A stretch of DNA of 64,000 nt from Bacteroides coprosuis DSM 18011 (GCA_000212915.1 CM001167.1:2348780-2412779); one strand, 5' to 3'; shown: positions 18,979-29,556, counted from the first letter of the stretch. The notes: generated by a model not told the origin, from the letters alone. Made by a program: numbers and translations.

Positions 18979-19701
18979 TAAAAGTCTAAATTTAAAATAA
19001 CATTTTATTCATTTAGCTGTTCTGTAAATCACAATCACACTTATCATCATCAAACAGGCTACAATAGATACTTAGAGGCATTTTCTATTTAAATATTTCT
19101 TACCCAGTAGAATTGTCCGAAGAAAATAATATCCCATTTTTACCCAAAAGAGTATATAATTCAATGGCATCTTTTAAAAACTTTAATTATCTTTGAAAAA
19201 TAGATAAAAGAAAAATAATACATACGTTAATTAAGAAAGTACTTTAATGCAAACTAATTGCAGAGATGGTCATATTATCATCAATCGATAATATTATTTT
19301 CATAATACTAATTAATGAATGAATGAATAAATAAAAAGAAAGCTTGTAGATAAGATGTGCTAATTGCTTGCCAGCTATAGTCTACAATTCTACAAGCCCA
19401 TAAGCGCAGTGTTTTACGATAAGGTTTATTATCAAGTTTAATCTCGTGATTAGTAATTAAAATACATCTATATCAATTATTTTAATAACGCTTCTCACCG
19501 ATTCCTCTACTACTCTTTTCAGTAGTCTGTATTTAATTAGCAATTGCTAATGATATGTACATAAAAAGTTAATAAATAGTGAGTCGATGCTAAGTGATAC
19601 TTGCAAACTCAACAGATAGAAAAACTTATAATGAACCTACTTATATTGTAAGACACTCGCTTATTCTTCTATACATAAGGAAGACAAATTCATGTTACAC
19701 G
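18979..19701. other. Intergenic region, nothing recognised
   Basis: About 720 bp of very AT-rich DNA between the lipoprotein stop and the terminator of the GT4 gene. No coding frame, RNA gene or repeat was recognised. Confidence 0.45.
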
Positions 19702-19738
19702 AAAAAGGTATCCTCTTATCCGTAGGATACCTTTTTTT
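19702..19738 (-). terminator. Terminator of the GT4 gene
   Basis: Arms AAAAAGGTATCCT (19702-19714) and AGGATACCTTTTT (from 19724) with T-runs on both sides. It is 18 bp past the minus-strand GT4 stop at 19756 and could also stop plus-strand read-through. Confidence 0.85.
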
Positions 19739-19755
19739 ATGCACATACAACACCA

Positions 19756-20865
19756 TCACAGTATTTGCATCAAAACTTCTAGTTGCCGATATGGATTAAA
19801 GAGTAAATCTACCTTATTGAAAGCATTTAAGCGGATGGTTTCTCGTAAAGAGGAACTAGTATATTGGCTCAACCACTTATCTATTCCTTGAGCCAAACTA
19901 GCTGATGAGCCTTGCGTGAAGAAAAAACCAGTACTACCCTCTTCTATTGCCTCCGACTCGGGCATTTGTTGGTCGAGATTATTATGCGAAGCCACGGGGG
20001 TACCATACATCATAGCATGGATAGCTGTTAGCCCCACATTGCCTGGTGAAACACATAACTGGGCATTATAAATTAATTCTCCCAATTCTGTTTCTTCATA
20101 GCATGCACCATAAAACCACAGCTGAGAAGTGATACCTAGTTGGACAGACAAGGCTTGTAGGGCGGCTTCATCCTCTCCCGTTCCTATCATTACTACATTT
20201 ACAGGTTTGCCTACTTCTTGTAACTGAGCAACGGCATGGAGCAAGATATCAATCTGTTTTACCTTTTGCAATCTACCCACAAAGCATAACACGGGATCAT
20301 CGTTGCCAAAGTGATTTCGATAAATAGCAGTTGGGCTTAGCTGTTGGCGTACCTTTATCTGAGTGTCATAATCGAGAGAATTGTAGATGCAGAAGAGTTT
20401 ATCCTTATGAATACCTTTCTCTTCTAAAATTTTTAAGCCTCTCTCATTATAAGTAAGGATAGAATGTGCCAAAGAGAAATAGATTTTCTGCACCTCATTA
20501 TTTAAGGCTGAACCAGAAGAGTGCCAGCCATGTGTCCAGAGAATAGCTCGTTTACCCCATACCCTAGATAAAAGAAGAATAACCCATGAAGAAGCATTCT
20601 TTATTTCTCCCGTGAGAATAAAGGTATCATAAGAAAAAAAGTAACGAAGCAATCCTTTCTGCCAGTAGAAGCCTCTCCACCATTTATTCTTCAAAAAACC
20701 TTTAAAGCTCTTGAGCCTTGAGGTATCCAACGGCTTAATACTCGTTTGTATTTTATCTCCGAAAACAAAATCAACATTCAGCACCTCTCCCATCTTAGCA
20801 TATATTGCCTGACGATAATGTGGTCCATAATTGAATGCACACAAAGTTTTTCTATTAGTAGCCAT
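19756..20865 (-). CDS. Glycosyltransferase family 4 (GT-B fold)
   Basis: A 369-residue retaining glycosyltransferase. The C-terminal nucleotide-sugar domain shows VLCFVGRLQKVKQIDILLHA (about 193-212), VVMIGTGEDEAAL, and CVSPGNVGLTAIHAMMYGTP, where the family's usual E-x7-E is replaced by a weaker AIHAMMYG pattern. It acts in the cytoplasm or at the inner membrane on a polysaccharide or glycolipid acceptor. It is a single-gene unit, separate from the rfb operon, so its pathway is not known. Confidence 0.85.
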   Translation of the reverse strand: MATNRKTLCAFNYGPHYRQAIYAKMGEVLNVDFVFGDKIQTSIKPLDTSRLKSFKGFLKNKWWRGFYWQKGLLRYFFSYDTFILTGEIKNASSWVILLLSRVWGKRAILWTHGWHSSGSALNNEVQKIYFSLAHSILTYNERGLKILEEKGIHKDKLFCIYNSLDYDTQIKVRQQLSPTAIYRNHFGNDDPVLCFVGRLQKVKQIDILLHAVAQLQEVGKPVNVVMIGTGEDEAALQALSVQLGITSQLWFYGACYEETELGELIYNAQLCVSPGNVGLTAIHAMMYGTPVASHNNLDQQMPESEAIEEGSTGFFFTQGSSASLAQGIDKWLSQYTSSSLRETIRLNAFNKVDLLFNPYRQLEVLMQIL

Positions 20866-21092
20866 TTTCGGAGTCTATTAAGTAATACGTTATTAATACA
20901 ATATCGAGTAGATAAATATATCTAGCCCTACAAAACTACTATTAAATGTAAAATTCAACAAATGTTACTTCTACCTTTATTCTTGAGTATAAAGAAGAGG
21001 AGAACCATCTCTATGCGATACCCACCTAGCACCAATCTGAATTTTACAATTAGCATATAAAAGGTGTTATAATTAAAATACGAATAAGATTC

Positions 21093-21257
21093 TGACACCG
21101 ACATCGTATTGCTTTGACACCGACATCGTATTGCTTTGACACCGACATCGTGTTGCTTTGACACCGACATCGCGTTGCTTTGACACCGACATCGTATTGC
21201 TTTGACACCGACATCGGGATGCTTTGACACCGACATCGGGATAACCTGTCGGTGTCA
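21093..21257. repeat. Repeat array B (seven direct cores and one inverted core)
   Basis: Core TGACACCGACA starts at 21093, 21115, 21137, 21159, 21181, 21203 and 21225, each followed by an 11-bp spacer. The spacer is TCGTATTGCTT in copies 1, 2 and 5, with variants TCGTGTTGCTT, TCGCGTTGCTT, TCGGGATGCTT and TCGGGATAACC. The perfect inverse TGTCGGTGTCA follows at 21247, still in 22-bp register. The last direct core and the inverse form an 11-bp perfect stem with an 11-nt loop. It is the longest of three related arrays in the window. Confidence 0.95.
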
Positions 21258-21305
21258 AAGTGCATCTATAGCACAAAAAATAGCCGTTTCACTAACCATA
21301 ACCCA

Positions 21306-21335
21306 ACAAAAAAGCCCAAGTTAAAACCTGGGCTT
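21306..21335 (-). terminator. Terminator of the small HigA-like gene
   Basis: Arms AAGCCCA (21312-21318) and TGGGCTT (21329-21335). On the minus strand the stem runs straight into six T. It is about 105 bp past the stop of the gene at 21440, supporting that this small frame is transcribed. Confidence 0.8.
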
Positions 21336-21439
21336 GTAAAGATTACGATCTATCTTAAATTTTATTCTTTTGTTATTTCTCTATATGCATTCATACTAAA
21401 AAGGTTAATAAATAGGTGTTGTCTCTAAGCAAATTCTGC

Positions 21440-21610
21440 TTAAGCATGTGCTTCTTCATACTCTGCTACCAAGTCACTAAGTTCTTCTAGTTCCATAATT
21501 TGCTTGTATTGTTGAGCAGACTTTGTCTCAACGAGCTTTTCTAATTGCTCCATTCTTTTACGTGCTTCTTTGTACTGTTTAGTAGATGTAATAGGCTTAA
21601 TCTTTCCCAT
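21440..21610 (-). CDS. Small protein resembling the N-terminal part of HigA-type antitoxins
   Basis: A 56-residue frame beginning MGKIKPITSTKQYKEARKRM and ending LSDLVAEYEEAHA, read directly from the minus strand. The pattern IKPI-T-x-x-Y-x-A-x-x-R-x-E-x-L...E-x-x-L-x-x-L-x-x-x-Y-E-x-x-H is that of the region before the helix-turn-helix in HigA/XRE antitoxins. The DNA-binding helices are absent here and no toxin gene is adjacent. It may be a genuine small protein family or a remnant of a toxin-antitoxin locus. The start ATG at 21610 and the dedicated terminator downstream support expression. Confidence 0.65.
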   Translation of the reverse strand: MGKIKPITSTKQYKEARKRMEQLEKLVETKSAQQYKQIMELEELSDLVAEYEEAHA

Positions 21611-21948
21611 AATACTGGATTTTAATAGATAATTGTACGATTAAATTACTCAATCTAATTGATCGATTATACTTTTAAGGTTCTTTTTTTGAGATTAATT
21701 AATGAGGAATACTCCTCTGTTTCAAATTTAAAAAAATATTTTTTGAATCAGCCCCTATTTTGGAGAAGAAAATAATCTATTTCCTCTTGTTAATCTTTTA
21801 CAAACACCAGAAAATCATATTATATTTCAAATTTACTGCAAACCTTATGCAAGAGATTTTGTAAGAATAAAGATAAACTAGTTTTCTTATCTTATTTTTA
21901 TGATTAATTTTAACAATTGAGAGTATATAAATTATAAACAATATCCCT
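21611..21948. other. Intergenic region between divergent genes
   Basis: About 340 bp of AT-rich DNA between the HigA-like gene and the sulfatase. It must hold both promoters, but no box pair could be placed with confidence and no other element was seen. Confidence 0.4.
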
Positions 21949-23493
21949 ATGAAGAAGATTTATCCCACCCTCAGCTTAATGGCTCCCCTATTGGCTTGGA
22001 GCGGAAAAGCAGATGGCAAAGTAAACAAACCCCGAGATGAAAAGAAACCGAATGTCATTATTATATATGCAGATGATTTAGGTTATGGAGATTTGGGGTG
22101 CTATGGCGCAAAAAATGTAGTTACTCCTCATATAGATAAGTTGGCACAAAATGGAGTCCAATTTATGAACGGACATGCTACAGCAGCTACCAGCACACCC
22201 TCTAGATATTCGCTACTCACGGGTGAGTATGCTTGGAGAAAACCAGGAACAGATATTGCTGCAGGAGATGCGGGTATGATTATCCGTCCCGAACAGTTTA
22301 CTATGGCCGATGTGTTTAAAAGTGCCAACTACACGACTGCGGCTTTTGGCAAATGGCATTTAGGCTTAGGAGATAAATCGGGCGAACAAGATTGGAATGC
22401 TCCTTTGGCTGCCCATTTGGGAGATTTAGGTTTTGACTATTCCTATATTATGGCTGCTACTGCCGACCGTGTGCCTTGTGTATTTATTGAAAATGGCAAG
22501 GTTGCTAATTACGACCCCGAGCACCCTATTGAGACTAGTTATGAAAAGCCTTTCCCTGGCGAACCCTTGGGAAGTACACATCCCGAACTTTTATACAATC
22601 AAAAATCGAGTTACGGACACGACATGGCTATTGTTAATGGCATCGGACGCATCGGCTATATGAGAGGAGGCGGTAAAGCTCTTTGGAAAGATGAAAATCT
22701 GGCAGATTCAATTACAACTCATGCCATAGATTTTATCAAGGAGAATAAAGACAACCCTTTCTTTATCTATTTTGCAACCAATGACGTGCATGTTCCTCGC
22801 TTCCCTCACGATCGGTTTAGAGGTAAAAACAAAATGGGTGTTCGTGGAGATGCTATCGCACAATTCGACTGGTCGGTAGGTGAAATTCTCAAGACCCTAA
22901 AGGAGCTCAACCTAGAAGAAAATACCCTGATCATTCTTTCGAGTGACAACGGCCCTGTTATCGACGATGGTTACGATGACCAAGCAGAAGAACTACTTCA
23001 CGGCCATAAACCAGCTGGCCCATTTAGAGGGATGAAGTATAGCGCTTTTGAGGGAGGAACAGCTGTACCCGTAATTGTAAGTTGGCCCAAAGAGATAAAG
23101 AAAGGAAAAAAATCGGAAGCTCTCCTTTCGCAGATCGACTTAATGGCTTCTTTTGCCACTTTGGTAGATACTAAAATACCCAGAGGTTTTGCTCCCGATA
23201 GTGAAAACAGACTCGATACGTGGCTAGGTCATAACGAGATAGACCGTCCTTATATTATTCAACAATCTGCCAACCATACCTTATCTGTACGCACTAAGGA
23301 GTGGAAGTATATCGAGCCAAATGAAGGCCCCAAGATTGTGCCTTGGGCTCCACAAGCCGAAACAGGGAACCTCCTAGAGCCACAACTTTATAATATGGCC
23401 GACGACAATTCAGAACAAGTTAATGTAGCAACTCAGCATCCTGAGAAGGTTTTTGAACTCCAAAATATTTTAAGAGTAGAAAGAAAAAAATAA
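21949..23493 (+). CDS. S-type formylglycine sulfatase (S1 family)
   Basis: A 514-residue exported sulfatase. The metal-binding start VIIIYADDLGYGDLGCYG is near residue 38. The active-site motif STPSR within ATSTPSRYSLLTG puts serine at the formylglycine position, so maturation needs an anaerobic radical SAM enzyme encoded elsewhere. FGKWHLG and LSSDNGPV are the other conserved metal and sulfate contacts. It is first in a plus-strand group with a SusC pseudogene and a SusD, so it probably desulfates a host or dietary glycan in the periplasm. The substrate is not clear from the sequence. A terminator follows directly. Confidence 0.92.
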   Translation: MKKIYPTLSLMAPLLAWSGKADGKVNKPRDEKKPNVIIIYADDLGYGDLGCYGAKNVVTPHIDKLAQNGVQFMNGHATAATSTPSRYSLLTGEYAWRKPGTDIAAGDAGMIIRPEQFTMADVFKSANYTTAAFGKWHLGLGDKSGEQDWNAPLAAHLGDLGFDYSYIMAATADRVPCVFIENGKVANYDPEHPIETSYEKPFPGEPLGSTHPELLYNQKSSYGHDMAIVNGIGRIGYMRGGGKALWKDENLADSITTHAIDFIKENKDNPFFIYFATNDVHVPRFPHDRFRGKNKMGVRGDAIAQFDWSVGEILKTLKELNLEENTLIILSSDNGPVIDDGYDDQAEELLHGHKPAGPFRGMKYSAFEGGTAVPVIVSWPKEIKKGKKSEALLSQIDLMASFATLVDTKIPRGFAPDSENRLDTWLGHNEIDRPYIIQQSANHTLSVRTKEWKYIEPNEGPKIVPWAPQAETGNLLEPQLYNMADDNSEQVNVATQHPEKVFELQNILRVERKK

Positions 23494-23514
23494 ATACTCT
23501 TTTTTCACTTCATA

Positions 23515-23550
23515 AATAGACTGTCTTTTCTCCAGGCAGTCTATTTTTTT
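23515..23550 (+). terminator. Terminator after the sulfatase
   Basis: Arms ATAGACTG (23516-23523) and CAGTCTAT (23537-23544), then a run of seven T, starting 23 bp after the sulfatase stop. It separates the sulfatase transcript from the SusC/SusD genes. Confidence 0.85.
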
Positions 23551-24376
23551 AGGGATAACTCATGCCCCAATAAAGTGATTATGCTCTGTTTTTCTGACAT
23601 TCTTTTCGATACTCCTCCCTTTGTTAAAACAATCAGTATCTGAATATAACATCCTATCACGAAAAGCAATCTTTTATACTCTTTCTAAATTGTATATTAT
23701 ACACGACAAAAAAAGGCGCTTAATATACTCCTAGTATTACCTAATTATATAAGATTGCTAAATCCAAACTTAGTCTTCCATACCAGTTTCATTTCTACTT
23801 TTAATAGCCTCCACAAATCTCTCTTATCCTCTCTTTTACACTTTTGACAAAAAGCACCCTAAGCTCACTAAACCATCCCATTATTACACTTTTATCAAAA
23901 AAAAGAAGCAAATAAATAAAAACAGGATAAATATACTGTAAATAATATTCACTTCTACTTTTATTTTTGCAACCCGCTTTAGAAACAGCCAAAAGCCATT
24001 ATATTACATATATATGCCTAGAGAGGCATCATTATATGTTAACTTATATAGAATAATAAACAATATTTGAAAAATATATTAACCCTTATTATTAGTAAAT
24101 TAATCTTTTTTTATATTATTTAGTTTTATCAAACTACAACAATATGACACTGGAATAGATTTTTAAATAATAAAAGACAAGTATATGACCCAAATTGCTA
24201 TCAATTAAGAACAAAAAGACGCTTATTATTCAGAAGTACTAAAGTCTTGAATATACAACTATCTAAAAACAGCTTATCAAGTTAGTCGTTTCATTATTTA
24301 GATTTATTCACATAAAACAAATAATTATACACTTTATTAAAGAGATAAAAATATTTCACTAAACTATTTACACTTT
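23551..24376. other. Long AT-rich leader region before the SusC pseudogene
   Basis: About 825 bp with no recognisable gene. It is strikingly AT-rich, with long A and T runs. It presumably carries the promoter of the susC-susD pair. No clear -7/-33 pair, hairpin with a T-run or small RNA was identified. Confidence 0.45.
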
Positions 24377-27300
24377 ATGTTTAATTTAATTCAAATTATT
24401 AATTGTAATAGAGCTTCTGCTTTATTACTTGTTGCAGCGCTATTTTGTGCACCGAGCTACTCGTATAGCAAGGATTCACAAACTGCCAAGGCAAGTAATA
24501 AGATAGAAACTCTATCACAGAATACTTCTAGTCAACAGAAGAAAAAGCTGACAGTAAAAGGAAGTATTAAAGACCACGAAGGTGAACCTTTAGTGGGAGT
24601 ATCCATTCGAGAAGAAGGCAGTAGTAATGGTACTATTACCGATATGAATGGCCAGTTTCAAATCATTGTGGACCAAGGCGCTTGTATTCTTTGTTCTTAT
24701 GTGGGTTTCCAAGAAAAAGAATATTCTGTACCAATGATCAAGATATTGACATCAATCTAGAAATTGATAGAAAATTTCTTGAGGAGGTGGTTGTAGTGGG
24801 TTATGGTACACAGAAAAAAGTAAACCTGACAGGAGCTGTGGAGCAGGTGAATAACAAAACCCTAAAAGATAGACCTATTGTTAATATTGCGAGTGGCTTA
24901 CAAGGGCTTGTACCCAACCTTAACATTGAGACCAATGCAGGGCCTAGCAATAGCATTAAGAAAATCAATATACGAGGTATGACTTCTTTCAACCAAGCCG
25001 GTCCTCTAATATTGGTAGATAATGTGGAGATGAGTCTAGATCAGATAAACCCATCCGATATAGAATCTATCTCCGTATTAAAAGATGCCTCTTCGGCAGC
25101 AATTTATGGAGCAAGAGCGGCTTACGGGGTAGTACTGATTACCACACGTAGTGGACAGAAAAGCGAAAAACCCGTCGTGCAAGTCTCGGCTATGGGTTAT
25201 TGGCAAAAAGCAAGTGAAAAACCTAAATCACTAAATTCACTTCAGTATATAGATTACATAGACCGAGCATTTAACAACTCAAATGGAACAGAGAACGAAC
25301 ACTTCTTCCAACCTAAGATTTATGAGTATGCTGAAAAGTACTTTAAGGATCCTAGAAATAATGAAGCTGTGTTTTTTGATGAAACGATAGATAGATCACT
25401 TTATCAATATGTAGGAAATACTAATTGGTGGGATCAGATCTACTAAAAGAATAGTTTCTCTCAGCAGTATAATGCAAGTATATCTGGAGGAAATGACCGT
25501 ACAACCTATTATTCATCATTTACTTATAATAATGTAGAAGGTTTGTACAAGAATGTAAATGACAATTACCAGAAAGTCAATGCCTTTATGCATATCAAAA
25601 CCAATATTACCAATTGGTTATCGGTAAGTGGTAAAATGTCATACAATTACAATAAAAGAGATACACCATCCAATGGATCGACTTATGGACAACCAGGAGC
25701 TAGCTATTCTGCACAAGGATTGAGTCCTCTTATGCCCGTATATCATCCCGATGGAAATTTCTCAGGACAAGGACGAGTTGTAAACCCAGTAGCAGTTCAA
25801 AAACTAGCTGGTACATCTCAATCTAGAAGTAATAACACCATGCTTTCTGCAGGATTGCAGCTTAAACCACTAGAGGGGTTATTAGTAAACCTAGACTATA
25901 CTTACTCACAAAACTCAAGTAATCAAGAACAAACGGGATTGTCTTTTTTTGAGTATCGAGCAGTACCGGGAACAGAACAGCTCTTCCCTTATACCAATCC
26001 GAGTTCTATCAGTTTATGCAATGCAGACTCATACCAAAATGCAGTAAACATATTTGCTGAATACACAAAGAGTTTCAACGATGCTCATAATATCAAAGCA
26101 CTTATTGGTTACAACCAAGAGTACAATAAGAATAGCAATATGATAGCGGCTCGTTTAAATCTGATCAACCAAGCAAAGCCTTCTATTGACGGTGCTTCGG
26201 GAGAAAAGAGCACTTATGGTAGCAAAACTCATTATTCTATCAATGGACTTTTTATGAGATTTAGCTATGACTATAAAGGAAGATACTTAGCAGAATTTAA
26301 TAGTAGATATGATGGTTCTTCTCGCTACCCGAAAGATAAACGTTACAAGTTCTTCCCTTCTGGATCTATCGGATGGAGAATTTCTGAAGAACCGCTTTGG
26401 AAAAAGACCCCAGCACTTAATTGGTGGACTAATTTAAAAGTAAGAGTTTCTTATGGTTCATTGGGTAACCAAGCCTTAGTGGGTAACTTCGGATATCTAC
26501 AAGAATACTACGAAACAGAAACTGACTATATCATTGGAGGTACACGCCCTAAAGCAATTATGGCTCCAGAACTTATTTCGGGTTCTATTACTTGGGAAAC
26601 TGTAAATCAATCCAACTGGGGTATTGATGCTGGCTTCTTGGATAACAGACTAACTGCTGCTGTGGATATTTATCGCAGAGATACAAAAGATATGCTTTGG
26701 GATGGAGAATTACTCCCTGCTGTTCTAGGATCTTCTATTCCAAAAGAAAATGGAGCAAGCTTGAAAACAACTGGTTTTGAGTTCTCTATCGGATGGATGG
26801 ATCAACTTAAAAACGGCTTGAGCTATTGGGGTAGATTCTATTTGGGTGATTCTAAAACTAAAATCACGAAAGTAAACAACCCTACTAAAACTCTACGTTC
26901 TCAGTTTTATCAAGGTATGGAGTATGGAGAAATATGGGGATTTGAATCTAAAGGATTATTCCAAAGTCAAGAAGAAATTGAGAAGTCAGCCGATCAGAGT
27001 CGTATTGGACAAGCTTGGGGACCTGGTGATGTAAAATATGAAGACCTAAACGGTGATGGCTTTATAGATTATGGTAAAATGACTGTCGATGATTCAGGAG
27101 ATATGAAAAAGATAGGTAATTCATTAGCTAGATATAATTATGGATTCAATCTTGGATTTGAATACAAAGGCTTTGATTTATCCATGCAATGGCAAGGGAT
27201 AATGAAAAGAGATGTTTTCTTAAATTCTGATACCTTCTGGGGTATTAATGAAGTAAGTGGCGATAGAGTAAATATTATCAACCCACATACTTTTACTCTA

Positions 27301-27612
27301 GATTATTGGACTCCCGAAAACCCAAATGCCTATTATCCTAGACCTAAGTTCTTATCTTCGGGAAACAGATTGCCTTCTGATAGATATATTAAAAATGGAG
27401 CATATCTAAAACTGAAAACATTAGATCTTGGATATACTCTTCCTTATGAATGGATAAGACCAATGTATATTCAAAATGCTAGGATTTTCTTGTCTATAGA
27501 GAATCTACTTACATTCTCACATTTACCAAAGGCTTTTGACCCTGAAGATCTTTCAGCTTCAGCCTACCCAAGACCACGTAAATTCTCTCTTGGAGTAAAC
27601 TTAACTTTTTAA
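24377..27612 (+). pseudogene. SusC-family receptor gene broken by a frameshift and a nonsense codon
   Basis: Three consecutive frames together make one SusC of about 1078 codons. Frame 1 (24377-24760) holds the signal peptide and the carboxypeptidase-regulatory-like domain (GSIKDHEGEPLVGVSI, SYVGFQEKEYSV). Near 24730-24735 the reading frame shifts, consistent with loss of one A. Translation then resumes in the next frame with FLEEVVVVGYGTQKKVNLTG, the plug start. That frame ends at a TAA at 25444-25446 (NWWDQIY-stop), after which the same frame stays open through SFSQQYNASISGGNDRTTYY to the C-terminal GVNLTF. Two separate lesions make a true pseudogene likelier than one sequencing error. The SusD gene 12 bp downstream is intact. 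Confidence 0.88.
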
Positions 27613-27624
27613 TTAATTTTCAAT

Positions 27625-29364
27625 ATGAAACTAAAATATACAATCCCCACTTTATTCATCAGTATCTTGCTCAGTGCCTGTATGGTAACTGACTTAGAGC
27701 CTAAAGAAGGGATTACTGATGCTACTTATTGGAGAAGTATTCAAGATTTGGAATACTACACAAATGGGCTCTATGCTATAAATGGATCACATGGTTTTGG
27801 TGATACCAATAGCGACAATCTGCTGCATCAAACTTATAACAAAACATTATTTGATGAAGTGGTTATCCCAAAGACAGCTGATGATGGAGGCTGGAGCTGG
27901 AGAACTGTGCGCCAGTGTAACTATTTTCTAAACAGATATCATACCGTATCTGCTCCTGAAGCAAAAATAAATAAGTATGTCGCAGAAGTGAAGTTTTTTA
28001 AGGCTCAACATTACTTTGGGAAAATAAAAGATTTCGGAGATGTTCCTTGGTATGATAATGATTTACAAACTACAGATAAAGAAGAGCTGTATAAAGGGAG
28101 AGATCCTAGAGGTTTAATCCTGAAGCACATCATCGAAGATTTAGAATATGCTATTGAGTGGCTTCCCGAAAAAGGTAAGGAAGATCAAGATAGACTACAC
28201 AAAGATGCTGCTAAATCCTTATTGGCTAGAGTATGCTTACATGAAGGTACTTTCAGAAAATACAATAAATACAAGGATGATTTTTCTGCTGAAGAACTAA
28301 TTCGTAAAGCGGCTGACTTATCTCTCGAAATCATGAATACAGGTAAGTATAAAATTGTAAGAGGTTCTAACGAAGGATATGGACAAATTCCGTATGAAGG
28401 CTACCCTCTTCACTATTCAAACTTATTTATCCAAGATGATTTATGGGGCAATGAAGAAGCCATATTAGCAATTAGATACATTCGTGGTGTTAGTAGATTT
28501 GGCCATTTCTTAGGATTCTTATCTTCTCAGATGCCGCAAAGAGGATGTAGTAAAGATTTTATAGAATCTTTTTTATGCGTCGATGGTAAACCCATAGGAG
28601 TAAGTGAGCTTTACAAAGGAGATAATACCTTTGAAGATGAAATAGCCAATCGTGACCCTCGTCTTTATCAAATTGTAGATAACGACCACAAGCCATTCTT
28701 CATACAAGATGGCCAACAGATACCTAGTGCTCCAGGTTTCCCTGTAAATATTTGGGATGCAGTAACTGGTTACCGCTTGGTTAAGTTTATGCCTGCAAAA
28801 CCTGAAGATCAAGAAGCAATTCAAAGTATGTTCGATCAGTTTGCTTTTAGATATGCAGAAATCTTATTGATTTATGCTGAAGCGAAAGCTGAATTGGGTG
28901 AATGTACACAGACTGTGTTAGATAAAACAATTAATCTTTTACGAGATAGAGTTGATATGGCTCACTTGTCTGTCAATCCTATTGCAGATCCAAATCCGAT
29001 AAACTATGGATACAATGTATCTCCACTACTCTATGAAATTAGAAGAGAAAGAAGAATCGAACTTGTAGGTGAAATAGTGAGATGGGACGATATTATGAGA
29101 TGGAATGCTGTAAAGCTATTTGAAAACCCTAAAACTATGGTGGGATTAAGAATTACGCCAGATATGATAGCACTTGACGGTATGTTAAGTATGAAACAAA
29201 CCATTAAAATAGATGGGAAAAACTACCTACGTATTTACATTGATAAAGAGATTAATGACCCTAAACGAAAATGGGAACCCAATGATAAGAGATATTTAAG
29301 TCCTCTTCCTATTCAAGAATTATCACTAAATCCTAACTTGAAGCAAAACCCAGGATGGGAGTAA
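27625..29364 (+). CDS. RagB/SusD-family outer-membrane lipoprotein
   Basis: A 579-residue lipoprotein with signal IPTLFISILLSAC (lipobox LSAC). The SusD N-terminal phrase TDATYWRSIQDLEYYTNGLY follows, helical TPR-like segments (EVKFFKAQHYFGKIKDFGDVP) come next, and the C-terminal signature region includes LLYEIRRERRIELVGE and VRWDDIMRW. It would bind glycan at the surface and pair with the SusC encoded upstream, but that SusC is broken in this sequence. The lipoprotein would therefore be without its partner unless another SusC serves. The gene is intact and followed by a strong terminator. Confidence 0.95.
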   Translation: MKLKYTIPTLFISILLSACMVTDLEPKEGITDATYWRSIQDLEYYTNGLYAINGSHGFGDTNSDNLLHQTYNKTLFDEVVIPKTADDGGWSWRTVRQCNYFLNRYHTVSAPEAKINKYVAEVKFFKAQHYFGKIKDFGDVPWYDNDLQTTDKEELYKGRDPRGLILKHIIEDLEYAIEWLPEKGKEDQDRLHKDAAKSLLARVCLHEGTFRKYNKYKDDFSAEELIRKAADLSLEIMNTGKYKIVRGSNEGYGQIPYEGYPLHYSNLFIQDDLWGNEEAILAIRYIRGVSRFGHFLGFLSSQMPQRGCSKDFIESFLCVDGKPIGVSELYKGDNTFEDEIANRDPRLYQIVDNDHKPFFIQDGQQIPSAPGFPVNIWDAVTGYRLVKFMPAKPEDQEAIQSMFDQFAFRYAEILLIYAEAKAELGECTQTVLDKTINLLRDRVDMAHLSVNPIADPNPINYGYNVSPLLYEIRRERRIELVGEIVRWDDIMRWNAVKLFENPKTMVGLRITPDMIALDGMLSMKQTIKIDGKNYLRIYIDKEINDPKRKWEPNDKRYLSPLPIQELSLNPNLKQNPGWE

Positions 29365-29404
29365 TCTATGTTTGATCATTCAATCCTATAAAAAACAACC
29401 TTCT

Positions 29405-29442
29405 AGGAGCTATTCACTTTGTATTGAATAGCTCCTTTTTTA
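29405..29442 (+). terminator. Terminator after SusD
   Basis: Perfect arms AGGAGCTATTCA (29405-29416) and TGAATAGCTCCT (29425-29436), followed by six T. It starts 40 bp past the SusD stop. Confidence 0.9.
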
Positions 29443-29556
29443 TAACCACTAGAATAGTGAGGCTTCTCACAAAAATATTTCACTTATTTTGTTTACAATT
29501 CCAACTTTTATATCTAATTTATACGCATACAAAAAACCGATTAATAGCCCTTAACT

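Larger units (their letters stand above)
20866..21439. other. Intergenic region, holds repeat array B
   Basis: About 570 bp between the GT4 start and the stop of the small HigA-like gene. It contains repeat array B (21093-21257) and a minus-strand terminator (21306-21335). Three overlapping frames through the array are artefacts of the 22-bp period. Confidence 0.6.

Noticed and set aside
21093-21257. Possible CRISPR array
   Set aside because: The period is only 22 bp, spacers are nearly identical rather than unique, one core is inverted, and no cas gene is nearby.
20955-21276. Three overlapping minus-strand frames encoding a repeated peptide (DVGVKA and related units)
   Set aside because: They cross the 22-bp repeat array. 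Because 22 is not a multiple of 3, all frames stay open and give a periodic peptide. There is no signal of real coding and the peptide changes frame with the repeat.
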